A stretch of 64,000 bases of DNA from Halopseudomonas sabulinigri (lineage in GTDB: Bacteria; Pseudomonadota; Gammaproteobacteria; Pseudomonadales; Pseudomonadaceae): NCBI RefSeq assembly GCF_900105255.1, contig NZ_LT629763.1, positions 2,232,001 through 2,296,000 on the forward strand, given 5' to 3'. Made by a program: the position numbers and the translations under genes. The stretch's first letter is position 1. Every line of letters starts with the position of its first letter. The notes beneath the pieces are model-generated. The model ran no database searches. It was given only the letters and a program-made list of their open reading frames with translations, and was not told the DNA's origin. Of this stretch, positions 1 through 9,224 are shown in pieces.

Positions 1-352
1 GAATCTCGGCAATATAGGCCGCGGTGTGCATGGTCATGGTAATCAGCGCGCACCAGAACGGCTCGCGCAGATAGGGCCAAAGGAAGCTCTCGCGCACCGC
101 CTGAAACTGCGAGATGCCGTAATAGACCAGAAACAGCTGCAACAGCAAGGGCGTGCCACGGAAGAAGAATATGTAGCTGTACGGCACGGCGCGGATATAC
201 CAATGCCGCGATGCACGCGCCAACCCCAGCGGGATCGCCAGAAACAGGCCGATGATCACGGCCAGACCAACCAGCTGCAGGGTCACCAGTGTGCCGTCCC
301 ACAACTGCGGCAGGAAGCGCTCGATCAGCGCCCAGGTTTCACCCAGGTTCAT
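1..352 (-). CDS. Polar amino-acid ABC transporter permease (HisM-like), partial
   Basis: This is the N-terminal 117 codons of an inner-membrane permease; the gene runs off the left edge of the window. The ATG at 352 opens a protein starting MNLGETWALIERFLPQLWDGT, followed by a hydrophobic segment and the phrase FFFRGTPLLLQLFLVYYG, which is typical of HisM/ArtM-type permeases. The start overlaps the stop of the preceding permease by four bases (ATGA), so translation is probably coupled. It should pair with the upstream permease as the membrane heterodimer of a basic or polar amino-acid importer. The substrate cannot be read from this fragment. Confidence 0.88.
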   Translation of the reverse strand, partial: MNLGETWALIERFLPQLWDGTLVTLQLVGLAVIIGLFLAIPLGLARASRHWYIRAVPYSYIFFFRGTPLLLQLFLVYYGISQFQAVRESFLWPYLREPFWCALITMTMHTAAYIAEI

Positions 353-1041
353 AGTTCGGTCCTCACGAAGCCGCGGTTAGCACGCCGTTCAAACCAGTGC
401 AGTGCGCCCATGATGAAGACCGTGAGAAACAGGTAGATACCTGCCGCCAGCAAGTAGAAGGTAAAGGGTTCCTTGGTGGCATTGGCCGCGGCCTGTGCCT
501 TGCGCATGATCTCATCCAGGGTGATCAGCGAAACCAGCGCGGTGTCCTTGAGCAGGATCAGATAAAGGTTGCCCAACCCAGGTAGCGCAACGCGCCAGAG
601 CTGCGGCAGGGTAATACGGTAGAAGATGCGCCAGTTCGACAGGCCCAGCGCCAGACCGGCTTCCTTCTGCCCTGCCGGAATGGCAAGCAGCGCACCACGA
701 AACACCTCGGTAGCGTAAGCGCCGAAGCACAGCGCCAGCGCCAGCGTACCGGCCACGAAGGGGCTGAGTGACAGCCGTGGGTTGCCGAAATAAGCGCCAA
801 GCGCGTTGAATGCCGAGACGGTGCCGAAGTACATCATCAGCACCCAGACAGTCTCCGGAATCCCGCGCACCACGCCGGTATAAAAGCCGCCGAGCGCCCT
901 TGCAACAGTATTGTTCGAGACCTTGGCGGTAGCGCCAAGCAGACCGAATACCAAGCCAACGGCAACCGCGGCGAGGGACAAACGAATAGTCATCCAGGTC
1001 CCTTCGAGCAGGGCTGGACCGAAACCTTGTAAATCAAGCAT
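349..1041 (-). CDS. Polar amino-acid ABC transporter permease (HisQ-like)
   Basis: Inner-membrane permease of a HisQ/AotQ-type importer, 230 aa, normal for the family. Several hydrophobic segments are visible, and the EAA loop that contacts the ATPase is present (GQKEAGLALGLSNWRIFYRITLPQ region, about residues 124-147). It lies 41 bases after the binding-protein gene and overlaps the next permease by four bases, so the four genes form one minus-strand operon in the order ATPase, binding protein, permease, permease. The same order is known at the PA5152-PA5155 locus of P. aeruginosa. Substrate is inferred from family only. Confidence 0.92.
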   Translation of the reverse strand: MLDLQGFGPALLEGTWMTIRLSLAAVAVGLVFGLLGATAKVSNNTVARALGGFYTGVVRGIPETVWVLMMYFGTVSAFNALGAYFGNPRLSLSPFVAGTLALALCFGAYATEVFRGALLAIPAGQKEAGLALGLSNWRIFYRITLPQLWRVALPGLGNLYLILLKDTALVSLITLDEIMRKAQAAANATKEPFTFYLLAAGIYLFLTVFIMGALHWFERRANRGFVRTEL

Positions 1042-1082
1042 GGGCGTTTTCCAGGCCGGGCCCCGCAGGGCCCGGCTGGTGA

Positions 1083-1832
1083 TCAGTAGATGCTGAAGGG
1101 AAAGTACTTGGCGTTGATGGTCTCGTAGGTACCATTATCGATGATGGCCTGCAGCGCCGTGTTCAGGCGCTCGCGCAGCGGATCATCCTTGCGCACGGCG
1201 ATGCCGATCTGATCGTTGTCGAATACCGGTTCGCCTTTGAACTCAAAGTTGGCGCCCGCTTCGCTCTGCAGCCACTCGTACTGCACGAAGTTGTCGGCCA
1301 GCACGCCGTCGATACGGCCGGAGTTCATGTCCAGATAGGCGTTTTCCTGGGTGTCGTACAGACGCACATCCACCACGTCGGCCATGTTGTCTTCCAGCCA
1401 CTGACCGGCGATGGTCGCGCGCTGTGCACCAATGGTCTTGCCTTTCAGGCTGGCCTCGTCAACCTTGAAATCGGCTGACTTGGGCGCCACGAACTGCAGC
1501 TTGTTGGTGTAGTAGGGGTTGGTGAAATCAACCGCCTGCTTGCGCTCATCGGTGATCGACATCGAAGCAACCAGGAAGTCGAACTTGTTGTTGTTCAGCG
1601 CTGGAATGATGCCGTCCCAATCGGAAGTCACCACGGTGCAGTCAACCTTCATTTCGGCGCACAGGGCGTTGGCGATGTCGATATCAAAACCGACGACTTC
1701 GCCGCTGCTGTCAACCAAGTTGAAGGGAGGGTAGGCGCCTTCGGTGCCGATGCGCAGGGTCTCGGCAAAGGCCGGAGCACTCATAAACAACGCTGTGGCA
1801 GTTGCCAGCAAAACCTTTTTGTATTGTTTCAT
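1083..1832 (-). CDS. Periplasmic amino-acid-binding protein (HisJ/AotJ-like)
   Basis: Solute-binding protein of 249 aa that captures an amino acid in the periplasm and delivers it to the permease pair. A signal peptide is clear: MKQYKKVL, a hydrophobic core, then cleavage after SAPAFA. The mature protein starts ETLRIGTEGAYPPFN, the classic opening of SBP family 3 (lysine/arginine/ornithine/histidine type). The following GFDIDIANALC and SMSITDERKQAVDFTNPYY blocks are also typical. The start is supported by a purine-rich stretch (GGAGTAGATCC) just upstream. Ligand choice among Arg, Orn, Lys, His or another polar amino acid cannot be decided from sequence alone. Confidence 0.92.
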   Translation of the reverse strand: MKQYKKVLLATATALFMSAPAFAETLRIGTEGAYPPFNLVDSSGEVVGFDIDIANALCAEMKVDCTVVTSDWDGIIPALNNNKFDFLVASMSITDERKQAVDFTNPYYTNKLQFVAPKSADFKVDEASLKGKTIGAQRATIAGQWLEDNMADVVDVRLYDTQENAYLDMNSGRIDGVLADNFVQYEWLQSEAGANFEFKGEPVFDNDQIGIAVRKDDPLRERLNTALQAIIDNGTYETINAKYFPFSIY

Positions 1833-1846
1833 GGATCTACTCCTAT

Positions 1847-2614
1847 TTATTTATGGCTTGACATGAACTGTCGGCAGCGCTCGGAACCGGGGTTGTCGAA
1901 CACTTTTTCCGGGGTACCGATCTCTTCGACCAGCCCCTGATGCAGAAACACCACCTGGCTTGATACCTGCCGGGCAAAGCCCATTTCATGGGTTACCAAC
2001 AGCATAGTACGACCTTCGTCAGCCAGGGCTCGAATCACCGTGAGAACCTCATGGACCATCTCCGGATCCAGTGCCGAGGTTGGCTCATCGAACAGGATGA
2101 CACGCGGCTGCATGGCCAGCGTGCGAGCGATGGCAGCGCGCTGCTGCTGACCACCGGAAAGTTGTGCAGGGAAGGAATGACGCTTGTCGGCAATGCCGAC
2201 CTTTTCCAGAAAGGCCTCGGCCGCCTCAACCGCCTCGGCCTTGGACTGGCCCAGCACGCGACGTGGCGCCTCGATGATATTGTCGAGGATGCTCATGTGT
2301 GGCCACAGGTTGAAACTCTGAAATACAAAGCCAACCCGCGCGCGCAGGCGATTGATTTGCTTGTTGTCAGCGGCGACCAGCTCGCCATGACGGCCGGGCT
2401 TGAGCTTGAGCTCTTCACCAGCGACCAGAATCTGGCCTTCGTGCGGGTTTTCCAGCAGGTTGATACAACGCAGCAGCGTGCTCTTGCCGGACCCGGAGGA
2501 ACCGAGGATGGAAATGACGTCGCCATCGTTGGCGACCAGATCAACGCCCTTGAGTACTTCAAGGTCGCCGTATCGTTTGTGCAGGTTGCGCACTTCTAGA
2601 GCGGGCGAAGTCAC
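1847..2614 (-). CDS. Amino-acid ABC transporter ATP-binding protein (HisP-like)
   Basis: Cytoplasmic ATPase, 255 aa, energising the importer encoded downstream. Visible motifs are Walker A GSSGSGKST (about residues 38-46), the signature LSGGQQQR (about 153-160), Walker B VILFDEPTSALDPE and the switch histidine in LLVTHEMGFA. The CDS appears to use GTG as start (MTSPALEVRNLHKRYG); the ribosome-binding site is weak. It is the first gene of the four-gene minus-strand transporter operon and lies 14 bases before the binding-protein gene. The roughly 260-base gap upstream holds the tRNA-Phe terminator and presumably this operon's promoter, which I could not place. Confidence 0.94.
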   Translation of the reverse strand: MTSPALEVRNLHKRYGDLEVLKGVDLVANDGDVISILGSSGSGKSTLLRCINLLENPHEGQILVAGEELKLKPGRHGELVAADNKQINRLRARVGFVFQSFNLWPHMSILDNIIEAPRRVLGQSKAEAVEAAEAFLEKVGIADKRHSFPAQLSGGQQQRAAIARTLAMQPRVILFDEPTSALDPEMVHEVLTVIRALADEGRTMLLVTHEMGFARQVSSQVVFLHQGLVEEIGTPEKVFDNPGSERCRQFMSSHK

Positions 2615-2837
2615 GTATCGTTATCCACTAGGCGTTTAGCCGTCAGGTGTATTACCGCCACATTTGTGATGCAGCAGCCGGGACACAGATCCTTCTGCAG
2701 ACGTCCGGGCGTCATATTCTGGCAAAACTAGCACAGCTGATTCGCATGACCAAGAACCCTGTTTCGGTCACCGACCGGCTAATACAGGCAAAAGTCTTGC
2801 CAATACGCGCGCTAGACAGCTCTGCCTGCCAGAAACA

Positions 2838-2869
2838 AAAAAGCCCGCTGGGGTTGCCAGCGGGCTTTT
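2838..2869 (-). terminator. Rho-independent terminator after tRNA-Phe
   Basis: Read on the minus strand this is a nine-base-pair perfect stem (GCCCGCTGG with CCAGCGGGC) closed by a five-base loop and followed by a run of six T. It lies eight bases past the CCA end of the tRNA, so it terminates the tRNA transcript. Confidence 0.92.
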
Positions 2870-2877
2870 GCAATAAG

Positions 2878-2953
2878 TGGTGCCCAGAGACGGAATCGAA
2901 CCGCCGACACGAGGATTTTCAATCCTCTGCTCTACCGACTGAGCTATCTGGGC
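2878..2953 (-). tRNA. tRNA-Phe (anticodon GAA)
   Basis: A 76-base cloverleaf is readable on the minus strand. The acceptor stem GCCCAGA pairs with TCTGGGC and is followed by the encoded ACCA tail. The D arm is AGCTCAGTCGGTAGAGC, the anticodon arm holds TTGAAAAT with anticodon GAA, and the T arm has GGTTCGATTCC. The gene has its own strong promoter upstream and a terminator downstream, so it is a single-gene transcription unit. A tRNA-Phe near yggX/mutY is also known in P. aeruginosa. Confidence 0.97.
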
Positions 2954-2966
2954 ATCAAGGGCCGCT

Positions 2967-2995
2967 ATTAAACGGTTTAAGCCTTTTTGTGTCAA
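2967..2995 (-). promoter_or_regulatory. Sigma-70 promoter of tRNA-Phe
   Basis: On the minus strand a perfect -35 box TTGACA (2995-2990) is followed by a 17-base spacer and a -10 box TTTAAT (2972-2967). Transcription would start about seven bases before the mature tRNA end. The GC-rich stretch after the -10 box is the discriminator type seen in stable-RNA promoters under stringent control. Confidence 0.88.
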
Positions 2996-3042
2996 GCGCC
3001 TGTTGAAAAATATTTTCTACTTTTCAGCCGCTTACCAAAACA

Positions 3043-3315
3043 TCATGCGCTCGGAGGTACGTAACCCTCAGCCTGGGCATAATCTTCGCCAGCGAGAAAC
3101 TTGTCCATTTCGGCCTGCAGAAAGCGCCGATCCTCGGGGTCCATCATGTTCAGCCGGCGCTCATTGATGAGCATCGTCTGGTGCGCCTGCCACTCGTCCC
3201 AAGCGCGCTTGGAAACGTCCTGGTAGATCGCCTCGCCCTTGGGGCCGGGATAAGGTGGTCGCTCCAGGCCGGGCAACTCTTCTTTGTATTTGCGGCACAT
3301 CACCATGCGCGTCAT
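3043..3315 (-). CDS. yggX: Fe(2+)-trafficking / oxidative damage protection protein YggX
   Basis: Small cytoplasmic protein of 90 aa, the usual YggX length. Family-typical blocks are [12 protein letters not shown] near the N-terminus with the conserved single cysteine, PYPGPKGE, and the [19 protein letters not shown] helix region. YggX is known to protect iron-sulfur proteins from oxidative damage and to influence iron availability. It starts 12 bases after mutY, whose product carries a 4Fe-4S cluster; the mutY-yggX pairing is conserved in many gamma-proteobacteria. It is the last gene of the minus-strand asmA-mutY-yggX unit. Confidence 0.96.
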   Translation of the reverse strand: MTRMVMCRKYKEELPGLERPPYPGPKGEAIYQDVSKRAWDEWQAHQTMLINERRLNMMDPEDRRFLQAEMDKFLAGEDYAQAEGYVPPSA

Positions 3316-3327
3316 TGATGAACTCCT

Positions 3328-4386
3328 TCAGGCAGGGGATGGAAGGTGCGCTTCAATCTGCTTCAGTAGTTTCTTCACTGGCGCAGCAAGACCGAGGCGA
3401 CCGGGTTCGCGCAGGTTATACCAGACCTCGCCCGCTTCAGCCACGCCGCCGACGCCATGAACCCGTACCAGCACCGGCTGAATATCCAGATGAAAGTGAC
3501 TGAAGGTATGCCGCAACGCTGGCAGCGCCTCAGTGTGTTCAATCGCCAGCGGACGGCTCTGCAACCAGGCCGTCAGCGCCTCCTGACTATCCAGCTGAAC
3601 CGGACTCCAGAGTCCGCCCCAGAGACCGCTGGGCGGCCTGCGCTGCAGCCAGACCTCGCCTTCCTCGTTGAGCAGTAAGGGCATCACGCACTGGCGCACT
3701 GGCAGCACCTTGCGCGGCTTGGAGCCGGGGAAGCGAGTCGGCTCTCCCAGCAGGCGTGCCTCGCAACCTTCCTTTAGCGGGCACAGTAGGCACGAAGGCT
3801 TGCTGCGCGTGCACAGGGTGGCCCCCATGTCCATCATCGCCTGAGTGAAATGCTGCACCCTGTTTTGGGGCGTATAGCGCTCGGCCATGCGCCACAAACG
3901 ATCATGCACCGCCTTTTCCCCTGGCCAGCCCTCCACCGCAGCAAAGCGCGCCAGCACTCGTTTGACATTGCCATCCAGAATCGGCGCCCAAAGGCCCATG
4001 CTGAGCGAAGCAATAGCGCCAGCGGTGGATCGCCCGATACCCGGTAACGCCATCAAGCCTTCAACGCTGCGGGGGAATTCGCCGCCGTGCTCGGCGACCA
4101 CCTGCTTGGCCGCCTTGTGCAGGTTGCGCGCCCGGGTGTAATAGCCGAGCCCGGTCCACAAATGCAGCACTTCATCGTCACTGGCATTGGCCAGCGCCTG
4201 CACGTTGGGCAAGGCCTCCATGAAGCGCGCAAAATAGGGGATGACAGTCGCGACCTGGGTCTGCTGCAACATGATCTCCGAGACCCAGACGCGATAGGGT
4301 GATTTGTCCTGTTGCCAGGGCAGATCCTTGCGACCATGCGCGTCATACCAGCCCAGCACGCGCTGGGCAAACTCATCTGGCTTCAA
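3328..4386 (-). CDS. mutY: A/G-specific adenine DNA glycosylase MutY
   Basis: Base-excision repair enzyme that removes adenine mispaired with 8-oxoguanine; 352 aa. The catalytic Glu37 lies in [10 protein letters not shown], the helix-hairpin-helix motif [12 protein letters not shown] is at about residues 114-125, and catalytic Asp138 is in [10 protein letters not shown]. The 4Fe-4S cluster ligands are Cys192, Cys199, Cys202 and Cys208 with the standard C-X6-C-X2-C-X5-C spacing. A NUDIX-like C-terminal domain that recognises 8-oxoG fills the last 130 residues. Its ATG overlaps the stop of the AsmA-family gene by four bases, so translation is probably coupled. Confidence 0.97.
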   Translation of the reverse strand: MKPDEFAQRVLGWYDAHGRKDLPWQQDKSPYRVWVSEIMLQQTQVATVIPYFARFMEALPNVQALANASDDEVLHLWTGLGYYTRARNLHKAAKQVVAEHGGEFPRSVEGLMALPGIGRSTAGAIASLSMGLWAPILDGNVKRVLARFAAVEGWPGEKAVHDRLWRMAERYTPQNRVQHFTQAMMDMGATLCTRSKPSCLLCPLKEGCEARLLGEPTRFPGSKPRKVLPVRQCVMPLLLNEEGEVWLQRRPPSGLWGGLWSPVQLDSQEALTAWLQSRPLAIEHTEALPALRHTFSHFHLDIQPVLVRVHGVGGVAEAGEVWYNLREPGRLGLAAPVKKLLKQIEAHLPSPA

Positions 4387-6548
4387 TTGGAAAACAGCCC
4401 CTTGATCGCGTCTCGCAGCTCGGGTGCCTTGTCGCCCAGTTTCTCGTCCAGGCGCTCTTCCAGCTTGCGCTTGGCTTCATTGCCGAGCAGTTGCCCGGCT
4501 ACCTTGGTTACCCCTTCGGTATCCACGCCACAGCTACTCGCCGCATTATGCAGATAGCCCTGACAGCGCACCGGCCACTCGATGCCAACATAGCGCTCGT
4601 TGACCTGGCAGGCCTCGTCTGGCATGTCGCTCTTGTCGCCTTCCAACAGCAGCCCGATACGGTAGTCCAGGCGCTGTTCCGGCAGGTTGACGTCGCCTTT
4701 GCCCTTGGCCGTGATGCCCGGCAGCTTGACCACCAGATCGCGATTGCTGACCTGCCCGTCGCGTAGGTTGAAGCTGCCATTCAGTTGCTCGAACGGCGTG
4801 TTTTCACTGCCGTGTTCACCGCTCAGCGACTTACGATTGGCCAGGGCGATGGCGCGACACAACTGCTGCTCCAGGTTGACGCCCAGTAGAGCGCCGTCAT
4901 CCAGCTGGAAGCGCGCGTTGCCCCCAAGTGTATTCATCCAGCGGCGCATGCTGTTGCCGCGCATGCTCAAATCCATATTCAGATCCAGCGCGCCGCGCAC
5001 CTGCGCTGGCACATCGTAGGCCTGCTGCGCCGCCAGCGAATCTACACCCTTGAGCTGACCGCTAAGCGCCAGGCTGACCGGAGTCTTGCGGGTATCGATT
5101 TCGCCCTTGCTGGTAAAGGTACCCGAGAAAATACCGCCATCCAGCTGTTTCAGCTGCACGCGGCCGTCACGCGCGCTGGCGGCTAGGGTAAAGGGTTTGA
5201 TGGTCTGACCGGTGAGCGTGACCTGCTGTAGCGCCAGGCTGCCGTCAACATCCAGCATCGCCAGGCGCTCCAGCGGCAACAGCGGCTCGTCGCTCCACTC
5301 CGGCGGCGCAGCGGTAGACTTGCTGCCGCCGGTTGCCTGCCCGGCGCTGCCATCTTTTTCTTCGGCCGGCGGGAGGTAGTTGTCCAGGTTGAAGCTGTCG
5401 CCAGCCAGCTTGAAGCGCAGGGCTTGCCGCTCGAAGTCAGCCAGACCCAGCTCGCCCTTGAGCGTTGCGCCATCGACCACCAACGTCAGATCCCTGAGCA
5501 TCAGGCTTGAGGCAGAACCATCCAGCCGCGTAGCCAGCGAAACCTGCGACAACGCACCGGGATCGGCCATGTCCGGCAACGGCTGCCCCAGGTCGCGCAG
5601 CAGGTCGCGAGCGTCAAAGTCGGCAACGTTGAGCTGCCCGCTCAACTTGGGCTCCTGGTCCAGGGCGGTGGCTTTGAGCGCGCCGGTAGCACGCATGTCA
5701 CCCAGCGTCATGCGCAGTTGATTCAGCTCCGCCACCTGCGCGCTCAGATCAAGCAGGCCATCGCCCTGCAGTTGCAGGTTGACCGCACGGCCAGAGAAGG
5801 GCTCGCCGCTGGCGTCGACTTTCATATCGAGCGCATCCAGCTGATAACGCTTGAGGCCCAGATCAAACTGCGCAACCGCCTTCATATCGAGCCGCACGCG
5901 CAGCGCTGGTTTGTCAGTGGTCAGCATGCCCAGAAAGCTGACATCAAAGGGCTCACCTTCGATCAGCGCGCCGGTAGTCAGGTTAGCCTGATCAAGGGTC
6001 AGTATCTGGCCGCTTTGCCGATCCTCGTAACGCACGCTGGCGTTGGTGATCTGCACGCTTTCCACGGCAAAATCCATTTCTTTATCTTTGGTACTGGGCG
6101 CTGGCTTGCTGTCGCTGCTCGCAGCGGCGGCGTCAGCAGACGCTTGCGGCCCGATATTGGCCCAGTTGCCCTCGCCTTCTGCCGACTTGACCAACTGCAG
6201 ACGTACGTCGTCGAGAATCACATCGCTCATGCGCAGTTGCCGGCGCAGCAGCGGCAGCACCTTGACGCCGAGGCCAAGCGAGCCAACCTGTGCCAACGGC
6301 TGATCCGGCTGTTCGGTGGGGGCGACGCCGACATCCTTGAGCTCGATGCCCAGCCAGGGGAAGAGCGACCAGCCGATATCACCACCCAGCGTCAGCTCGA
6401 TATTCGCCTGCTCACGGGCGGCCTGTTGAATGTCTTCTTTATAGTCATTGGGATCGAACATGCGGGTGAGAAAAAACAGCACACCGATGGCCAGTACCAC
6501 AATACCGAACACCACCAGCCCCACGACCTTGGCAAAGGCTTTCATCAT
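4383..6548 (-). CDS. AsmA-family inner-membrane-anchored protein
   Basis: Large protein of 721 aa with one N-terminal transmembrane helix (about residues 7-29) and a long periplasmic part. The [16 protein letters not shown] and [15 protein letters not shown] blocks are diagnostic of AsmA. A low-complexity Ala/Ser/Lys linker lies near residues 137-157 and another near 395-415. AsmA-like proteins resemble VPS13-type bridges and are linked to outer-membrane lipid homeostasis. Two tandem ATG codons follow a strong AAGGAGAG site; the second, at 6545, has the better spacing. The gene lies 47 bases after the FAD-oxidoreductase gene and overlaps mutY. Confidence 0.92.
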   Translation of the reverse strand: MMKAFAKVVGLVVFGIVVLAIGVLFFLTRMFDPNDYKEDIQQAAREQANIELTLGGDIGWSLFPWLGIELKDVGVAPTEQPDQPLAQVGSLGLGVKVLPLLRRQLRMSDVILDDVRLQLVKSAEGEGNWANIGPQASADAAAASSDSKPAPSTKDKEMDFAVESVQITNASVRYEDRQSGQILTLDQANLTTGALIEGEPFDVSFLGMLTTDKPALRVRLDMKAVAQFDLGLKRYQLDALDMKVDASGEPFSGRAVNLQLQGDGLLDLSAQVAELNQLRMTLGDMRATGALKATALDQEPKLSGQLNVADFDARDLLRDLGQPLPDMADPGALSQVSLATRLDGSASSLMLRDLTLVVDGATLKGELGLADFERQALRFKLAGDSFNLDNYLPPAEEKDGSAGQATGGSKSTAAPPEWSDEPLLPLERLAMLDVDGSLALQQVTLTGQTIKPFTLAASARDGRVQLKQLDGGIFSGTFTSKGEIDTRKTPVSLALSGQLKGVDSLAAQQAYDVPAQVRGALDLNMDLSMRGNSMRRWMNTLGGNARFQLDDGALLGVNLEQQLCRAIALANRKSLSGEHGSENTPFEQLNGSFNLRDGQVSNRDLVVKLPGITAKGKGDVNLPEQRLDYRIGLLLEGDKSDMPDEACQVNERYVGIEWPVRCQGYLHNAASSCGVDTEGVTKVAGQLLGNEAKRKLEERLDEKLGDKAPELRDAIKGLFSN

Positions 6549-6595
6549 CTCTCCTTAGTTGGCCTGCCGGCGTAACTCCCACGGGGCAGCGCGTT

Positions 6596-7711
6596 TCAGT
6601 TTGTATCGGCGTTCAGCATCAGCCGGACCCTTTCGGCCAGCGCCAGACAGGCAGTCAGCCCCGGCGACTCGATACCGAACAGGCTGACCAGCCCACGCAC
6701 ACCATGACTTGTATGATCTTGGAGGACGAAATCCATGGCCGGTTCCCCCGCGCCGCTCAGCTTGGCCCGTACCCCGGCGTACGCCGGCTGCAAGCGCGCG
6801 ACGTCACACTGCGGCCAGTAGCGGCGCACCGACGCGACGAAGGCATCCCGCAAACGCTCATCCACCTGATAATCCAATTCATCGGTATAGCGCACATCCG
6901 GGCCAAAGCGTAGCTGACCGGCGAGATCGAGAGTCGCATGTACACCCAGCCCAGCATTGTTTGATTCCGGCATAGGGTAAACCAGATGGCGGAAAGGCGA
7001 CGACCCGGCGTAGCTGAAATAGCGCCCCTGGCACCAGTGGACCGCCGGCACTTGTATAGCGCCGGTCACGTCCCGCTGCAGCCTTTGGGCAAACAATCCC
7101 GCCGCGTTGACCACTTGGCGGGCGCTGATGCTGAACGCCTGGCCGGCACTGCGCCCGGACACACACAACCCCTGCGTGATCGGCGTAATGCTGTCTACCT
7201 TGGCGCGACAGCTCAACAGGCCGCCGGCGCGCTGCAAGGCCGCCTCAAACGACTGCATCAGGGCGTGGCTGTCGACGATCCCGGTCAGCGGTGAATACAA
7301 TCCCGCCAGCGCACGCAGTTGTGGCTCCAGCTCGTGCACCTGCGCGGCGTCCAGCCAGTGCAGCTCTACGCCGTTGGCCGCGGCATTGCGCTGCAAGCGC
7401 GTCATCGCGGCGATTTCCTCCGGTTCAACCGCTACCAGCAATTTACCGACTCGCCGATGCGCCACGCCGTGCTCGGCGCACCAGGCATAGAGCAGGTCCC
7501 GGCCCTCAACACACAACTGCGCCTTCAATGAGCCCGGCGCATAGTAGATACCGGCGTGAATGACCTCGCTGTTGCGGCTGGAGGCATGCTGGCCAACCCA
7601 AGCCTCCTGTTCCAGCACCAGCACGCTGCGGCCGTCACGTGCCAGGCGCTGCGCCACCGCCAACCCCACCACACCCGCGCCCACCACCACCAGGTCAAAA
7701 TCTGTCGCCAT
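6596..7711 (-). CDS. FAD-dependent oxidoreductase, L-2-hydroxyglutarate oxidase-like
   Basis: Flavoprotein of 371 aa in the DAO superfamily. The N-terminus carries the FAD dinucleotide fold (VVVGAGVVGLAVA, about residues 8-20) followed by ASSRNSEVIHAGIYYAPGSL, a hallmark of the LhgO/L2HGDH group (COG0579). Likely reaction: FAD-dependent oxidation of a 2-hydroxy acid such as L-2-hydroxyglutarate; the true substrate is inferred. The start at 7711 (MATDFDLVVVG) places the FAD fold at the expected position. A longer reading from 7813 adds 34 residues with no family resemblance and was rejected. It is divergent from hisB and co-directional with asmA. Confidence 0.85.
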   Translation of the reverse strand: MATDFDLVVVGAGVVGLAVAQRLARDGRSVLVLEQEAWVGQHASSRNSEVIHAGIYYAPGSLKAQLCVEGRDLLYAWCAEHGVAHRRVGKLLVAVEPEEIAAMTRLQRNAAANGVELHWLDAAQVHELEPQLRALAGLYSPLTGIVDSHALMQSFEAALQRAGGLLSCRAKVDSITPITQGLCVSGRSAGQAFSISARQVVNAAGLFAQRLQRDVTGAIQVPAVHWCQGRYFSYAGSSPFRHLVYPMPESNNAGLGVHATLDLAGQLRFGPDVRYTDELDYQVDERLRDAFVASVRRYWPQCDVARLQPAYAGVRAKLSGAGEPAMDFVLQDHTSHGVRGLVSLFGIESPGLTACLALAERVRLMLNADTN

Positions 7712-7847
7712 CGTCTGCGCCCATGCTCCGCGAATCACTACTGCCCTGCATTCTGCCGCGCCCACTTGCGCAATGACAGCTGACCCGCCTATCGGCGCGA
7801 TCAACACTGGCAATCAGCCCGCTGTAGCCCACCACCCCGCAGCCACG

Positions 7848-7853
7848 TATAAT
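7848..7853 (+). promoter_or_regulatory. -10 box of the hisBHAF promoter
   Basis: A perfect TATAAT lies 37 bases before the hisB start. No convincing -35 hexamer is visible at 16-18 bases upstream, so an activator or a weak -35 is possible. The predicted leader is about 30 bases and shows no his attenuator peptide. Confidence 0.6.
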
Positions 7854-7890
7854 GCCCGCCTTTGACCGACAACTTCAGCGGAGATTAACC

Positions 7891-8484
7891 ATGGCGGAGC
7901 GCAAGGCCAGCGTCGCGCGCGACACTTTGGAAACCAAAATCAATGTCGCCATCAACCTCGATGGCACCGGCGAGGCCGACTTTGATATTGGCGTTCCTTT
8001 CCTTGAGCACATGCTTGACCAGATCGCTCGACACGGCCTGATCGACATGACCATCAAGGCCCGTGGCGACCTGCACATTGACGATCACCACACCGTTGAA
8101 GACGTGGGCATCACTCTGGGTCAGGCCTTTGCCAAGGCGATTGGCGACAAGAAAGGCATCCGCCGGTATGGTCACGCCTACGTGCCGCTCGACGAGGCCC
8201 TGTCACGCGTGGTGATCGACTTCTCCGGTCGCCCCGGCCTGCAGATGCACGTGCCTTACACCCGCGCCAGCGTGGGCGGCTTCGACGTGGACCTGTTCAT
8301 GGAGTTCTTCCAGGGCTTTGTAAACCACGCCCAGGTCACCCTGCACATCGACAACCTGCGCGGCGTAAACACGCACCATCAGATCGAAACCGTGTTCAAG
8401 GCCTTTGGCCGCGCGTTGCGCATGGCCATCGAGCAGGATGAGCGCATGAGTGGCATCATGCCCTCCACCAAGGGCTGCCTGTAA
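7891..8484 (+). CDS. hisB: Imidazoleglycerol-phosphate dehydratase HisB
   Basis: Catalyses dehydration of imidazole glycerol phosphate in histidine biosynthesis. At 197 aa it is the monofunctional Pseudomonas-type enzyme, without the phosphatase domain fused in enterobacteria. Metal-binding histidine clusters are visible: [24 protein letters not shown] and [16 protein letters not shown]. The ATG at 7891 gives the family N-terminus [17 protein letters not shown] and has a purine-rich AGCGGAGA upstream; an in-frame longer reading from 7852 was rejected. It is the first gene of hisB-hisH-hisA-hisF, with two bases separating it from hisH. Confidence 0.97.
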   Translation: MAERKASVARDTLETKINVAINLDGTGEADFDIGVPFLEHMLDQIARHGLIDMTIKARGDLHIDDHHTVEDVGITLGQAFAKAIGDKKGIRRYGHAYVPLDEALSRVVIDFSGRPGLQMHVPYTRASVGGFDVDLFMEFFQGFVNHAQVTLHIDNLRGVNTHHQIETVFKAFGRALRMAIEQDERMSGIMPSTKGCL

Positions 8485-8486
8485 GC

Positions 8487-9128
8487 ATGTCGACTCATGT
8501 AGCCGTCATCGACTACGGCATGGGCAACCTGCATTCGGTCGCCAAGGCACTGGAGCACGTCGGCGCGCAGCAGGTTGAGGTGACCAGCGACCCACAGGCC
8601 ATTCTCAACGCCGACCGCGTAGTCTTGCCGGGCGTTGGCGCGATCCGCGATTGCGTCAGCGAACTGCGCCAGCTCGGCCTTGACCAGGTGGTGCACCAGG
8701 TCGCCAAGGAAAAGCCACTGCTGGGCATTTGCGTCGGCATGCAAATGCTGCTGGAGCACAGCGAAGAGAACGGCGGCGTCGATAGCCTTGGCCTGTTCCC
8801 CGGCGAGGTGAAGTTCTTTGGTGAGGAGCTGTACGACGGCAACGTGCGCCTGAAAGTACCGCACATGGGCTGGAATCAGGTGCAGCAGAATCTGGACCAC
8901 CCGCTCTGGCACCGCATCGAGCAGAACGCCCGCTTCTACTTCGTACACAGCTATTATGCCGCGCCGGGCAAAACCACCCAGCTGGCTGGGCGCTGCCATT
9001 ACGGCGTCGACTTTGCCGCCGCGCTGGCCCAGGACAACGTATTCGCCACCCAATTCCACCCCGAGAAAAGCCACACCAACGGCCTGCAGCTGCTGCAGAA
9101 CTTTCTCGCCTGGGATGGACGCTGGTAA
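8487..9128 (+). CDS. hisH: Imidazole glycerol phosphate synthase, glutaminase subunit HisH
   Basis: Class I glutamine amidotransferase of 213 aa that supplies ammonia to HisF. The catalytic triad is visible: Cys82 in [11 protein letters not shown], and His191 and Glu193 in FHPEKS. The oxyanion region LPGVGA is at residues 48-52. It follows hisB with a two-base gap. A repeat-rich spacer of 96 bases separates it from hisA, whereas these genes are usually packed tightly. Confidence 0.97.
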   Translation: MSTHVAVIDYGMGNLHSVAKALEHVGAQQVEVTSDPQAILNADRVVLPGVGAIRDCVSELRQLGLDQVVHQVAKEKPLLGICVGMQMLLEHSEENGGVDSLGLFPGEVKFFGEELYDGNVRLKVPHMGWNQVQQNLDHPLWHRIEQNARFYFVHSYYAAPGKTTQLAGRCHYGVDFAAALAQDNVFATQFHPEKSHTNGLQLLQNFLAWDGRW

Positions 9129-9138
9129 AGAACAGAGC

Positions 9139-9203
9139 CGCAAGCTGCACGTTGCAAGCTACAAGCCGACCCGCTTGAAGCTTGCAGCCTGAAACTTGAA
9201 GCT
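9139..9203 (+). repeat. Heptamer (CAAGCTN) inverted-repeat element, hisH-hisA spacer
   Basis: The left part carries CAAGCTG, GCAAGCTACAAGC units; the right part carries the reverse orientation GCTTGAAGCTTGCAGC and CTTGAAGC. The two halves can pair as a long imperfect stem-loop around the GACCC at the centre. It fills most of the spacer between two genes of the his operon. Related copies lie at 9957-10026, 33153-33205, 33293-33323 and 63192-63361. Confidence 0.8.
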
Positions 9204-9224
9204 CTTTTTCCAAAGGAAAAAGTT

